Shown: positions 42,203 to 51,271 of the stretch, piece by piece
Position numbering within the stretch: the stretch's first letter is position 1
Layout: each line of letters begins with the position of its first letter
NCBI RefSeq assembly: GCF_011752045.1
Contig: NZ_JAAKXW010000001.1
Span: 1,488,001 to 1,552,000 of the forward strand
Direction of reading: 5' to 3'
Source of the DNA: Microbacterium hydrocarbonoxydans
Lineage (GTDB): Bacteria > Actinomycetota > Actinomycetes > Actinomycetales > Microbacteriaceae
Length of the DNA stretch: 64,000 nt
Notes under the pieces: model-generated
Databases searched by the model: none
Told to the model about the DNA's origin: nothing
Seen by the model: the letters and a program-made list of their open reading frames with translations, nothing else
Made by a program: the position numbers and the translations under genes

Positions 42203-43375
42203 CTACTGCGTGACGGGGGCCCAGGCGCCGATGCCGACCTCGCCGAGCTCGGCGCCGGCCTCGAAGCGGTCGAGGCGGAACGCGTCCAGCACGGGAGACG
42301 GGCGTCCGGTGAGGATCTCCTCGGCGACGAGCTCGCCGAGGATCAGGCCGAGAGTGGCGCCCGAGTGCGTGAACAGCGTGTACAGCCCGTCGATCGCGGA
42401 GACCGCGCCGACGACCGGCTCGCCGTCGCCGGGGATCGGCTTGAGACCTGCGGCGACCCGCGCCGCAGTCAGCACAGGATGCCCGGCGAGCACGCGCGAC
42501 CCCTCGTCGAGCAGACCCTGCACCGAGGCGTCCGGCACGGTGAGCGAACCGTCGGACTCGACCACGATCGACTTCTCCGCCCAGTCGGCGTCGAGCACGA
42601 GCCGCCCGTCGGGCATGGGGCGCACGGCCACCCGCGGGGTGTTCAGCACCGTGCGCACGCGCGGCTCGACCGGCTCTGTGATCACGACGAAGGCCGCGGG
42701 AGTGGCGTCCGGCACCTTCACGCCGAGCGCCTCGAGCTGAACCGGAACCTGCCCTCCGGTCGCGAGCACGACACGATCGGCCGCGAGGCGCGTGCCGTCG
42801 CCGAGGACGACCCCGACGGCCCTGCCGTCCTGCACGTCGACGCGCACGTCTCCCGCGTCCTCGATCAGCTCGGCGCCGTCGGCTGCGGCCTCGGAGAGGA
42901 GCGCGGCGATGAGGTCGGGCAGGTTCACCCAGCCCTCACCCCGGTTGTAGATGGCGCCCTCCTCCGCGACGGCCTCGGCCGCGACATCCGGCGTCAATGC
43001 CGCCACCTGCTCACGCGAGAGCCAGAGCGAGTCGTACCCGCCGTCCCGCTCGTACGCGAACGTCTCGCGGAAGCTCTCGTCCTCGCCGCCCCACTTCAGC
43101 GCGCCGTCGAAGCGGAGGTAGCTCGCGCTCTCCGGGTGTCGCTCCCGCCAGGTGCGGTAGCGGTCGATGCCGATGAGGCGCAGGTAGCGGTACTCGGTCG
43201 ACCGGGCGCCCGAGGAGTTCAGCCAGGCGATCGAGCGACCGGATGCTCCGTCGGCGGGCTTTCCCGCGGTGACGAGCGTCACCCGGGCGCCGCCACGCGC
43301 GAGGTGCGCGGCGGTCGAGGTGCCGAGGATGCCGGCGCCGATGACGGCGACGTGAAGAGGCTGCGAGGTGGTCAT
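42203..43375 (-). CDS. DadA-like FAD-dependent amine oxidoreductase
   Basis: A 390-residue flavoprotein of the DAO family (D-amino-acid, glycine, sarcosine and fructosyl-amino-acid oxidases). HVAVIGAGILGTSTAAHLARGGARVTLVT binds FAD; GASGRSIAWLNSS is the second motif; VVLATGGQVPVQLEALG and LYTLFTHSGATLGLILGELVAEEIL complete the fold. It is the last gene of a minus-strand operon with a Gfo/Idh protein and a polar amino-acid importer, and overlaps the gene before it by ATGA. Beside an FrlBCD set, oxidation of an amino acid, opine or Amadori compound is likely, but the substrate is unknown. Confidence 0.85.
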   Translation of the reverse strand: MTTSQPLHVAVIGAGILGTSTAAHLARGGARVTLVTAGKPADGASGRSIAWLNSSGARSTEYRYLRLIGIDRYRTWRERHPESASYLRFDGALKWGGEDESFRETFAYERDGGYDSLWLSREQVAALTPDVAAEAVAEEGAIYNRGEGWVNLPDLIAALLSEAAADGAELIEDAGDVRVDVQDGRAVGVVLGDGTRLAADRVVLATGGQVPVQLEALGVKVPDATPAAFVVITEPVEPRVRTVLNTPRVAVRPMPDGRLVLDADWAEKSIVVESDGSLTVPDASVQGLLDEGSRVLAGHPVLTAARVAAGLKPIPGDGEPVVGAVSAIDGLYTLFTHSGATLGLILGELVAEEILTGRPSPVLDAFRLDRFEAGAELGEVGIGAWAPVTQ

Positions 43376-44472
43376 CGTGGTCCTTCATTCAGATCGGAGG
43401 TTTCGGGTCGACGCAGCGGCGTCTCGGCGTGCAGGCGCTCGATGAGCTCGAGCACCGCGACGGAGTCGGCCGGGTCGACGGGGGGCGGGGCGTCCGTGCG
43501 GATGCTGTCGGCGAGAGCGCGGTAGAACGCGCCGTAGTCACCGCGGACAGTGGGCAGCGGCTCCAGAGAGCCCTCCACGCCGAACACGCCCCAGTGCTCG
43601 GCCGGAGTGTCGCCGTAGTCCTCGTCGGAGGGCGAGGCGCCTGCGGCGAGCGCGGCCTCCTGCCCGTCCAGGCCGTAGGAGGTGTAGCCGCTCTCGGAGC
43701 CCAGCACGTGGAATCGCGGGCCGAACTGCGGGGCGAGCGAGTTCATCCACAGGTGCGAGATCGTGCCCGACTCGTGCCGCAGCGCGACGAACGCATCGTC
43801 GTCGGCGAGGCCGCCCGGCCGGTTCACGGCGAGTTCGGCGCGGACCTCGGCGATCGAGCCGAACAGCTGCACGGCCTGGTCGATGAGGTGCGTGCCGAGA
43901 TCGAACAGGATGCCGCCGCCCTGCGCAGCCGTCGCCTCGGCCTTCCAGCTGGCGCGGATCTCGGGCTTGTACCACTCGAACCGCGATTCGAAGCGCCGCA
44001 CGGCGCCGAGCCGGCCGGACGCGACGAGGTCGCGGATGGTGAGGAAGTCCCCGTCCCAGCGCCGGTTCTGGAACACCGTCAGCCGGCGGCCGAGCCGCTC
44101 GGCGTGCGCGATCAGCGCGCGGCCCTCGGCGGACGTCACCGTGAACGGCTTGTCCACGACCACGTCGAGGCCGGCGTCGAGCGCCGCGGTGGCGATGTCC
44201 GCATGCGTGGCCGGCGGGGTGCCGATCACGACGAGGTCGAGCTCGGCGGCGCGATCGAGCAGCTCATCGACGGACCCGAGGACGGATGCCGACGGGTACC
44301 GCTCCCCCGCGGCTGCCGCCCGCTCAGGGTCACCCGTGACGATCACATCGAGCGAGTACGCCGGGTCCGCGTCGAGGAACGGCGTGTGGAACACCCGACC
44401 GGAGACCCCGAAGCCGACGACGGCGGCACGGATCGGCCGCGCGGCGGCATCCGTCGTCACAGCATCCGTCAT
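43372..44472 (-). CDS. Gfo/Idh/MocA-family oxidoreductase
   Basis: A 366-residue NAD(P)-dependent dehydrogenase. The Rossmann part is IRAAVVGFGVSGRVFHTPFLDADP; VVDKPFTV is the EKP-type catalytic motif with D in place of E; FDLGTHLIDQAVQLFG carries the conserved aspartate-histidine of the second domain. Typical substrates are inositols, sugars and sugar conjugates. It starts at the ATG at 44472, sharing one base with the ATPase stop (a GTG at 44475 is an alternative), and overlaps the oxidase start. Together the two oxidoreductases could process the compound brought in by the amino-acid-type importer encoded upstream. Confidence 0.88.
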   Translation of the reverse strand: MTDAVTTDAAARPIRAAVVGFGVSGRVFHTPFLDADPAYSLDVIVTGDPERAAAAGERYPSASVLGSVDELLDRAAELDLVVIGTPPATHADIATAALDAGLDVVVDKPFTVTSAEGRALIAHAERLGRRLTVFQNRRWDGDFLTIRDLVASGRLGAVRRFESRFEWYKPEIRASWKAEATAAQGGGILFDLGTHLIDQAVQLFGSIAEVRAELAVNRPGGLADDDAFVALRHESGTISHLWMNSLAPQFGPRFHVLGSESGYTSYGLDGQEAALAAGASPSDEDYGDTPAEHWGVFGVEGSLEPLPTVRGDYGAFYRALADSIRTDAPPPVDPADSVAVLELIERLHAETPLRRPETSDLNEGPR

Positions 44473-45242
44473 CACAGGACCTCGGAGAGGAACAGCCGCA
44501 GGCGGTCGCTCTGCGGGTCGTCGAAGATCTGCTCGGGGGTGCCGGCTTCGACGACGCGGCCCTCGTCCATGAAGACGACCTGGTCGGCGACCTTGCGGGC
44601 GAAGCCCATCTCGTGGGTGACGACGAGCATCGTCATGCCGCGCTGCGCGAGCTCGGCCATGAGGTTCAGGACGCCCTTGACGAGCTCCGGGTCGAGCGCG
44701 CTGGTGGCCTCGTCGAAGAGCATGACCTCGGGTTCCATCGCCAGCGCCCTGGCGATCGCGACGCGCTGCTGCTGTCCGCCGGAGAGGTCGCGGGGGCGGT
44801 GGTCGGCGCGCTCGGCGAGGCCGACCTCGGTGAGACGGGCGAGGGCGATGCGCTCGGCCTCGCCCTTCGGCATCCGCTTCACGTTGCGCAGCGCGAGCGC
44901 CACGTTCTGCAGCGCGGTGTGGTCGGGGAAGAGGTTGAAGTGCTGGAAGACGAGCCCGACCCTGCGGCGCAGCACGTCGGGCTTCAGGGTGAGCGCGTCG
45001 TCGTCGGCGAGCTGCACCCGCCCCGCCTTCGGCTCGTGCAGGCGGTTCACGCCGCGCAGAAGCGTGGACTTGCCGGAGCCGGACGGGCCGATGATGCAGG
45101 TCGTGGTGCCGGGCTCGACGGTGATCGAGACGCCCTTGATGACGTCGATGTCGCCGTACGCCATGGCGAGGTCCTCGATCTGGAGGCGGGACCCCTCGTA
45201 GAAGCGGCCCTCGGTGACGGGCTGGGGCGAGGTGTAGGTCAT
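44472..45242 (-). CDS. Polar amino-acid type ABC transporter ATP-binding protein
   Basis: A 256-residue ATPase of the GlnQ/HisP group. Walker A is GPSGSGKS (52-59), the Q-loop [12 protein letters not shown] is near 98-108, the signature LSGGQ is at 153-157 and Walker B VMLFDE at 173-178, with D-loop SALD and switch histidine in VTHEMGF. The ATG at 45242 overlaps the permease stop (ATGA). Unlike the two sugar importers in this window, this one has its own ATPase. Confidence 0.95.
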   Translation of the reverse strand: MTYTSPQPVTEGRFYEGSRLQIEDLAMAYGDIDVIKGVSITVEPGTTTCIIGPSGSGKSTLLRGVNRLHEPKAGRVQLADDDALTLKPDVLRRRVGLVFQHFNLFPDHTALQNVALALRNVKRMPKGEAERIALARLTEVGLAERADHRPRDLSGGQQQRVAIARALAMEPEVMLFDEATSALDPELVKGVLNLMAELAQRGMTMLVVTHEMGFARKVADQVVFMDEGRVVEAGTPEQIFDDPQSDRLRLFLSEVL

Positions 45243-46027
45243 GTGTTCTCTCCACGGGTGTAGACCGGGCTGAGGGACTGCTCGGCGACCTCTTCGAGGC
45301 CGCTCTTGGGCGGGGTGGGCTTGCGCCGTCCGGTGCGGAACCGGTTGTCGAAGTAGTTGACCAGGTGCGTCAGCGGCACGGTGATCACGAGGTAGAAGAT
45401 GCCGGCCATCACCAGGGGCGACAGGTTGCCGGTGAGCACGGCGGCGTCCTGCCCGACGCGGAACAGCTCGCGCTCGGAGACCAGCAGGCCGAGGAAGTAC
45501 ACCAGCGAGGAGTCCTTCACGATCGCGATGAACTGGTTCACCAGCGCAGGAAGGACCCGGCGGATGCCCTGCGGGACCACGACCAGGCGCATGGCGCTGC
45601 CGTAGGTCATGCCCAGCGCGCGGCACGCCTCGAGCTGGCCGCGCTCGACGCTCTGGATGCCCGCGCGGAAGATCTCGCCGATGTAGGCGCCCGCGATCAG
45701 GCTCAGGGCGAGGATGCCGAGCGGGTACGGCGAGGGGCCGAAGACCTGCCGGCTGATCGAGGCGAAGCCCTGCCCGATGAGGAGGATGGTGAGGATCGCG
45801 GGCAGGCCGCGGAAGATGTCGGTGTAGATGCGAGCGGGGACGCGCAGCCACGCGGTGCGGGCCACGCCCATGACCGCGAGGATCATGCCGATCACGATGC
45901 CGAGCACGGTGGCGGCGACCGAGATGATCAGCGTGTTCACCAGCCCGGTGCCGAGCAGCTGCGGAAGGACCTTCCACATCGCCTCGAAGTCGAGGAACGT
46001 CTTGATGAGCTTGTCGAGCCAGTCCAT
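45239..46027 (-). CDS. Polar amino-acid type ABC transporter permease
   Basis: A 262-residue HisM/GlnP-type permease with about five helices. [33 protein letters not shown] is the typical first part, and the EAA loop is [37 protein letters not shown]. Only one permease gene is present, so the transporter is probably a homodimer. The gene lies 60 bp after the binding-protein gene and overlaps the ATPase gene. Confidence 0.93.
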   Translation of the reverse strand: MDWLDKLIKTFLDFEAMWKVLPQLLGTGLVNTLIISVAATVLGIVIGMILAVMGVARTAWLRVPARIYTDIFRGLPAILTILLIGQGFASISRQVFGPSPYPLGILALSLIAGAYIGEIFRAGIQSVERGQLEACRALGMTYGSAMRLVVVPQGIRRVLPALVNQFIAIVKDSSLVYFLGLLVSERELFRVGQDAAVLTGNLSPLVMAGIFYLVITVPLTHLVNYFDNRFRTGRRKPTPPKSGLEEVAEQSLSPVYTRGENT

Positions 46028-46087
46028 GGGATCTCCTGTTCGAGGTGCGGGGCCTCGGTCGGCCGAGGGCCCGCACCGACGAGGCGA

Positions 46088-46957
46088 TTACTCGCCGTCG
46101 CCCTCGCCCTGCTCGTCGCTGGGCAGGTACTGGTCGGGCATCGGGGAGCCCGGGAACCACTTCTCGTAGAGCTCCTTCCAGGTGCCGTCCTCCATCGCGG
46201 CGTGCAGGGCCTCGTTCAGTGCGTCCTTGAACTCGTCCTTGCCCTTCGCGATCGCGAAGCCTGCCGGCGCGTCGAACGACGGGATGTCGATCGCGTTCTC
46301 GAGGCCGTACTGCGCGGCGTACTCCTTGGCCGCCTCGTAGTCGAGGAAGTGCGCGTCGATCGAGCCGCTGTTGACGGCCGAGATCGCCGAGTTGTTGTCC
46401 GGGAAGCGGACCAGCTCGGTGTCGGTGAAGTTCTTCACCGCGTACGCCTCCTGCAGGGTGCCCTGCACGACGCCGAGGCGCTTGCCGGCGAGGCTGTCCT
46501 CGTCGGTGATGTCGCTCTCGGGGCTCGCCATCACGGTGAGGTAGCCGGCGAGGTAGCCGTCGGAGAAGTCGACGGTCTCCTTGCGCTCCTCGGTGATGCC
46601 GATCGCGGCGACGCCGACGTCGAACTGGCCGTTGGCGACGGCGGCGAGCAGGCCGGAGAAGTCCTGGCCGGTGAAGACGACCTTCTCGATGCCGATGCGG
46701 TTCGCCACATCGGTGAACAGCTCGACGTCGAAGCCGGTGAACTCGCCCGACTCGTCGGTGAACGTGTACGGCTTGGCGTCGCCGAGGCTGGCCACGCGGA
46801 TCTCACCGGGGGTGATCAGGCCGTACGGGTTGTCGGTCGGCTCGTCGCCGGAGTCGCCGCCGTTCGACGCGGACGGCGAGCACGCGGCGAGCGCGATCGC
46901 GGCGGTGGCTACGACGGCGGCGATGGCCGTGCGGCGGAGTGTGGAGCGGATGCTCAT
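46088..46957 (-). CDS. Polar amino-acid type ABC transporter binding lipoprotein
   Basis: A 289-residue family 3 solute-binding protein. The leader ends in ALAAC with the lipid-accepting cysteine at C26. [39 protein letters not shown] is the diagnostic opening, with [39 protein letters not shown] after it. The sequence A-x-PY-x-F is common in binders of amino acids and opines. It is first in the operon and divergent from the LacI regulator at 47148; two perfect palindromes lie between them. The ligand is unknown. Confidence 0.92.
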   Translation of the reverse strand: MSIRSTLRRTAIAAVVATAAIALAACSPSASNGGDSGDEPTDNPYGLITPGEIRVASLGDAKPYTFTDESGEFTGFDVELFTDVANRIGIEKVVFTGQDFSGLLAAVANGQFDVGVAAIGITEERKETVDFSDGYLAGYLTVMASPESDITDEDSLAGKRLGVVQGTLQEAYAVKNFTDTELVRFPDNNSAISAVNSGSIDAHFLDYEAAKEYAAQYGLENAIDIPSFDAPAGFAIAKGKDEFKDALNEALHAAMEDGTWKELYEKWFPGSPMPDQYLPSDEQGEGDGE

Positions 46958-47008
46958 GGTGTTCCTCTCTGAACTGCTGGTGCAAGGGTGCGGGTAGGGC
47001 GACTGTGG

Positions 47009-47024
47009 TTGAGACCGGTCTCAA
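47009..47024. promoter_or_regulatory. LacI operator 1, amine-oxidase locus
   Basis: TTGAGACCGGTCTCAA is a perfect 16-bp palindrome about 52 bp upstream of the binding-protein start. An identical copy starts 25 bp further on. The ACCGGT core is shared with the operators of the paralogous LacI regulator at 37930 and 38042. Confidence 0.85.
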
Positions 47025-47033
47025 CGTGCTAGA

Positions 47034-47049
47034 TTGAGACCGGTCTCAA
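47034..47049. promoter_or_regulatory. LacI operator 2, amine-oxidase locus
   Basis: Second identical TTGAGACCGGTCTCAA, about 100 bp before the LacI start at 47148. The pair probably controls both divergent transcripts. Confidence 0.85.
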
Positions 47050-47147
47050 TTCGTTTCATCGGACGATACACGTCTCCGGACGCGACGTCAACCGATAGGT
47101 TCGAATCTGCGATCCTCCGCATCAGCGGAGACACCGAAGGGGGTGAC

Positions 47148-48212
47148 ATGACCGAGACCGGCATCGGCCGCCGAGAGGCGACCGTCAGCGACGTCGCTCG
47201 GCTCGCCCGCGTGTCCAAGGCCACGGCGGCACGGGCGCTCGGCGACTACGGCGCCGTCAGCGACGGCGTGCGCGACCGCGTGCAGAAGGCCGCCGACGAG
47301 CTCGGCTACCGCCCGAATGCGCTCGCCCGCACGATGAGCACGGGCCGGTCGCACACGCTCGGCATCGTCATCGGCGACATCGAGAACCCGTTCTTCGCCA
47401 AGGCCACCCGCGGCGCCGCGGACGTGGCCGCCGAGGCAGGGTACGACCTCATCCTCTCCAACTCCGACGAGGAGCTGGCCGCGGAGGCGAAGGCCGTCGC
47501 CGTGCAGCTCGCGAAGCGCGTGGACGGCCTCCTGATCGCCCCGGCCTCCTCCCTCGCCCCGGGCAACCTGCAGTCCGTGCTCGACGCCCGCCGCCCGCTG
47601 GTGCTGTTCGACCGCACCGTCCCCGGCGTCGAGGTCGACGCCGTCATCACCGACAACCGCGCCGGCGCTCGGCAGCTGACCGAGCTGCTGCTGAAGGCCG
47701 GGCACCGGCGCATCGCCTTCATCTCGACGCTCGCACACGAGGGCGGGTTCCGCGCCGGCGAGGTCCTCTCCTCCTCCGCCGTCGGCGACCGCGTCCTCGG
47801 CTTCCTCGAGACGCTGACTGAAGCGGGGGTTCCGCACCCGGAGTCCTTCGTACACCTGAACGCGCGGCGCGACGGCGTCGAGGTGCTCGCCGCACGCCTG
47901 CTGGGCGGCGCCGATCCCGTCACCGCGATCATCGCCTCCGACAGCCTCATCGCCCTGGCCGCCTTCCGCGCGGCCAGGGAGCGCTCGGTGTCGATCCCCG
48001 ATCAGCTCTCCCTCGTCGGCTTCGACGACGCCGACTGGATGAGCCTTACCACCCCGGGCATCACGGTGGTCGAGCAGCCGATCCACGAGATCGGCGCACA
48101 GGCGACGCGGATGCTGCTGCGCCGCATCGCCGGCGACGCCCGCCCGCCCGAGACCACCCTGCTCGCCCAGCGCCTGGTGGAGCGGGGCTCGGTGGCCGCA
48201 CCCGCACGCTGA
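47148..48212 (+). CDS. LacI-family repressor of the amine-oxidase/transporter operon
   Basis: A 354-residue LacI regulator. The helix-turn-helix is TVSDVARLARVSKATAARALGDYG and the hinge NALARTMSTG, followed by HTLGIVIGDIENPFFAKATRG and, near the end, LSLVGFDDADWMSLTTPGITVVEQP. The ATG at 47148 has AAGGGGGTGAC upstream; the open frame begins at 47034 inside the operator and is not the start. It is markedly similar to the regulator at 34853 throughout, including ATAAR-x-LG-x-YG in the recognition region, so the two are paralogues that bracket the 34.8-48.2 kb locus. Confidence 0.92.
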   Translation: MTETGIGRREATVSDVARLARVSKATAARALGDYGAVSDGVRDRVQKAADELGYRPNALARTMSTGRSHTLGIVIGDIENPFFAKATRGAADVAAEAGYDLILSNSDEELAAEAKAVAVQLAKRVDGLLIAPASSLAPGNLQSVLDARRPLVLFDRTVPGVEVDAVITDNRAGARQLTELLLKAGHRRIAFISTLAHEGGFRAGEVLSSSAVGDRVLGFLETLTEAGVPHPESFVHLNARRDGVEVLAARLLGGADPVTAIIASDSLIALAAFRAARERSVSIPDQLSLVGFDDADWMSLTTPGITVVEQPIHEIGAQATRMLLRRIAGDARPPETTLLAQRLVERGSVAAPAR

Positions 48213-48257
48213 CCCGCGGCATCCGCCGTCGACACCCGGCTCCGGTACGCGCCCGAG

Positions 48258-49679
48258 TCAGAGCTCGTAGAAGCCGACCTGCTCCAGCATCCGCACGGCG
48301 TCGGCACGGGATCGCACGCCGAGCTTGCGATAGATCGAGAGCGTCTGCGACTTGACCGTGCTCGGCGCGACGAAGAGGAGCTCGGCGATCTGCGCGATCG
48401 ACAGCGTGGTGCGCAGTTGCAGCGCGACGACGCGCTCGCGGTCCGTCAGCGACGGCGGGATGCGCGGATCAGCCTCCCCCGGTGCACTCGGCTCCCCGTC
48501 AGCGCCCGAGAGGCGGATGCCGTCGGCGATACGTGGGACCCTCTTCTGCGCGAACGCCATCAGCTCCTGCAGCTCGCCACCGGGGAACAGCGCGATGACG
48601 GAGCGGAGCCGGCTCCCCTCCGCATGGGCGAGGGCCTCCCCGGCGTTGCGCAGCGCCGCGGCAGCGTGCCCCAGCCGCATGTGCGCGATCGCACGCGTGA
48701 GCAGCACCAGCGGCAGGCTCCACAGGTTGTGCTCGACCCTCCGGCGCTTGCAGGCGCTGGTCGCCTTCAGCGCCTGCCGGTCCTCGTGAAGCTGCAGGAA
48801 CGCGACGGCGCGAAGGCTCGCCGGGCAGATGAAGTGGTTCCGCGAAGGCTCAGCGCCCTGGAGCAGGCTCAGCGCGCGCAGCGGCTCCCTCTCGCCGAGG
48901 AGGAGGAACGCCTGCAGCGCGAGCGCCTGACTGCGCACGAGTCCCGGTCCGTCCGGGTGGGTGACGCCCTGCACGACCTTCGTCGCCAGCGCCATGGACC
49001 GCGTCGGCTCGCCGGCGAGCGCCAGCGCCACCGCCTCGAGCAGGTCGGCGAGCGACCGCGCGTTGGGCTCGGCCTCGACGAGACTGCGGACCCGCGGGAC
49101 GAGCGCGGCTGCGGCCTCCGCGTCCATCCGCGTGAAGACTTCGATGCCCTCGGCGACCGCCGCCATGAACTCGGCGCGATCGCCGTCCCAGGCCTCGTCC
49201 CGTGCGAGTTCGCGCATGGCGGCGCGGGCGGTGGCGGCATCCGCGAACTCCCCGTTCACGGCGTGCGCCGCTGCGAGGAGGCCGAGGGCCCGATAGCGCC
49301 AGCGCGGGTCGCCGGCCTCCCGTGCGCGCGCCTCGAGCCGCAGGGCGTACTCGAGGGCACGCACGCCGTCGGCGACGCCGATGTACAGCTCCGCGAGCGC
49401 CGCGCCGCCCGCGAGCAGCACATCGAGGGGGAGGTCCCGGTCTCCGGGGAAGGGCTCGCCGTCGACGAGGATCGCGGCGAGATCCAGCGCCTCGGCGAAG
49501 CGGTCGGTGCGCGAGAGCGCCATGATCATCGCCGCGCCGATGTACCCGGCCTCCGCGCGGGGCAGGGCACGGACGTCGGAGACGGGAGCCGCCCGCAGGG
49601 CGTCCAGCTGGCGCTGACTGGGCGGGCAGCCTCCCTGCAGGGAGGATTCGATGAGAGCGGTGGCGGCAGCGAGCAGCAT
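48258..49679 (-). CDS. LuxR-type transcriptional regulator with helical repeat domain
   Basis: A 473-residue protein. The C-terminus is a clear LuxR helix-turn-helix (LTDRERVVALQLRTTLSIAQIAELLFVAPSTVKSQTLSIYRKLGVRSRADAVRML). The remaining 400 residues are alanine- and leucine-rich helical pairs resembling tetratricopeptide-like repeats of MalT/LAL-type regulators, but without the ATPase domain of that group. The ATG at 49679 has GGAGGGG just upstream; the frame continues to 51329 over the exported-protein gene and that part is not real. The target may be the exported protein encoded just upstream on the same strand. Confidence 0.85.
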   Translation of the reverse strand: MLLAAATALIESSLQGGCPPSQRQLDALRAAPVSDVRALPRAEAGYIGAAMIMALSRTDRFAEALDLAAILVDGEPFPGDRDLPLDVLLAGGAALAELYIGVADGVRALEYALRLEARAREAGDPRWRYRALGLLAAAHAVNGEFADAATARAAMRELARDEAWDGDRAEFMAAVAEGIEVFTRMDAEAAAALVPRVRSLVEAEPNARSLADLLEAVALALAGEPTRSMALATKVVQGVTHPDGPGLVRSQALALQAFLLLGEREPLRALSLLQGAEPSRNHFICPASLRAVAFLQLHEDRQALKATSACKRRRVEHNLWSLPLVLLTRAIAHMRLGHAAAALRNAGEALAHAEGSRLRSVIALFPGGELQELMAFAQKRVPRIADGIRLSGADGEPSAPGEADPRIPPSLTDRERVVALQLRTTLSIAQIAELLFVAPSTVKSQTLSIYRKLGVRSRADAVRMLEQVGFYEL

Positions 49680-49744
49680 CCCCTCCCCCTCCCCGAAGCG
49701 CTTCCCAGGATTGTACTCAGACCTCTCTCCTCGTGGCGGCCGGA

Positions 49745-51037
49745 TCAGCCGTTCGCGGGGAGGCGGTAGAAGACCGAGCCGACCTGGTGCCCCTGATCGA
49801 GGGCGGGATTCCAGGCGACGCCGTCCGGGCTCGCCGCGCTCCCGGGAGCGGAGCTGCTCGTCTGCGGCCACACCAGGAGCCTCCAATAGCCCGCGTGGTC
49901 GAGGGAGAAGTCGCCGAGGACCGCACCGAGGTACACCCCGGAGGCATCGTTCACGTAGTTCGGCACGGTGAGGCGACGCGGCGTCGGGGTCACCGAGGCG
50001 GGGCGCCCCGACTCGTCGACGAACTGGAACAGCACCTCGGTCGTGAGGTCGTTGCCGATCGCGGCGGACCGTCCAGAGGTCTTCGCCCCGACGAAGAACC
50101 GGTCGCCGCTGAGGGTCGCACCCCCGGCGGGGACGACGTTCCCCCATCCGGTCTGCGAGTTCGGGCCGGGGTAACCGGGTACGCGCGCGGTGACGGTGTC
50201 CCAGGCGTTGATCGCCAGCGGGCGGCCGTCGTCGCCGAAGTGCACCAGAGTGAAGGGCATGTCCAGCTGCGTGCGCGATCCGTCCGGCCAGGTGGCCCGC
50301 ACCGGCCACGTATGCGAGCCGTGCGGCGCGTTCGGCACGTCCGCGTCTCCGCGGGCGGAGATCCAGAGACGCTCGAAGCCGCTGCCGACGTCCTGCACAT
50401 GCGCGACGCCATAGGCCTCCCCGATCGAGGACTGCACGTCGGCGACGGGGGCGAGCCGGGTCCAGCCGGACGCGGTGAGCGGGTAGAACGCATACTCGAG
50501 CCGGGTCGGCCGGACGCCGGCCGGCACGATGACGCAGAAGTCGGCACGGAACTCGTCGGGCCCGTCGCCGATCGCGGTGGTCCCTCCCAGGAGGGACAGC
50601 GCATAGGCGCGCTCTGCGCGCACGGTCGCGGCGACCGTGGTGCCCGCGACATCCGCGACCACGGTCGATGCCGACGACGGCTCGACCGCCCGGAACGGGG
50701 GCACCGCCACCGTCCCCGGACCGGAGCCGATGACGCGCGGGATGCCGGCGGTGCCCCCTCCGTCCACCCACTCGAATCCCTCGGGCAGCGTGACCGTAAC
50801 GTCGTCCGTCCCATCGGTCGAGACCATCGCCCCGGAGACGTCCGCCCCGATCACCACCGTCTCGGGCAGGCCGTCGATCCGGACGGATGCCGACGGGGCG
50901 ACGCTGGCCGATGCCAGTGGCGTGGCGACGGCGACGGCGATCACCGGCACAGACCACGCGGCTCCGCGGAGCACCGTCCGCCGCGACCACCCCGCCTCCG
51001 TCGTCGTCCCGACCGTCGTCTCCTCTGCCGTGTGCAT
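49745..51037 (-). CDS. Large exported protein of unknown function with twin-arginine-like leader
   Basis: A 430-residue protein. The leader has SRRTVLRGAAWSVPVIAVA (about residues 18-36) and ends PLASAS. The mature part looks beta-rich, with a first domain of alternating valine, threonine and glycine resembling an Ig-like or surface-protein fold (VRIDGLPETVVIGADVSG) and a second of about 250 residues ending SVFYRLPANG. I recognise no family. The ATG at 51037 has GGAGGGCG upstream; an earlier in-frame start at 51154 is less likely. The leader is nearly the same as in the exported protein at 33883. Confidence 0.75.
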   Translation of the reverse strand: MHTAEETTVGTTTEAGWSRRTVLRGAAWSVPVIAVAVATPLASASVAPSASVRIDGLPETVVIGADVSGAMVSTDGTDDVTVTLPEGFEWVDGGGTAGIPRVIGSGPGTVAVPPFRAVEPSSASTVVADVAGTTVAATVRAERAYALSLLGGTTAIGDGPDEFRADFCVIVPAGVRPTRLEYAFYPLTASGWTRLAPVADVQSSIGEAYGVAHVQDVGSGFERLWISARGDADVPNAPHGSHTWPVRATWPDGSRTQLDMPFTLVHFGDDGRPLAINAWDTVTARVPGYPGPNSQTGWGNVVPAGGATLSGDRFFVGAKTSGRSAAIGNDLTTEVLFQFVDESGRPASVTPTPRRLTVPNYVNDASGVYLGAVLGDFSLDHAGYWRLLVWPQTSSSAPGSAASPDGVAWNPALDQGHQVGSVFYRLPANG

Positions 51038-51207
51038 CGCTCGCCCTCCTGTGGTGTGCCGAGTCGCAGCGCAGGCGCGCGGCGACTCTTCCACTCTCGG
51101 TGGCGAACGAACCGCCTTCCGGGGAATCGGATGCTTTTCCACCGGTCTTTCCACCGGAGGATCCGGTGGTCACATCCAGGGGCCCGTGACGCGGAGGCGG
51201 AGCCCGC

Positions 51208-51264
51208 TCCGGTCGCACTTGAGCACAGTCGCGCGGGCTCGCACCGTGCCCACGTGCGACCGGA
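51208..51264. repeat. 57-bp hairpin element, copy 2
   Basis: TCCGGTCGCACTTGAGCAC at 51208-51226 pairs with 51246-51264 at 17 of 19 positions; the loop is 19 bases. Arm length, loop length and most bases match copy 1 at 32800-32856. It lies 7 bp past the end of the homocysteine methyltransferase gene, so it may serve as its terminator. Confidence 0.8.
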
Positions 51265-51271
51265 ACCGGGT

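Noticed and set aside
42203..48212. Ordinary D-amino-acid catabolic operon
   Set aside because: Not fully excluded, but a LacI-family regulator and a Gfo/Idh enzyme are unusual for it, and the neighbouring FrlBCD set suggests a sugar-amine substrate.
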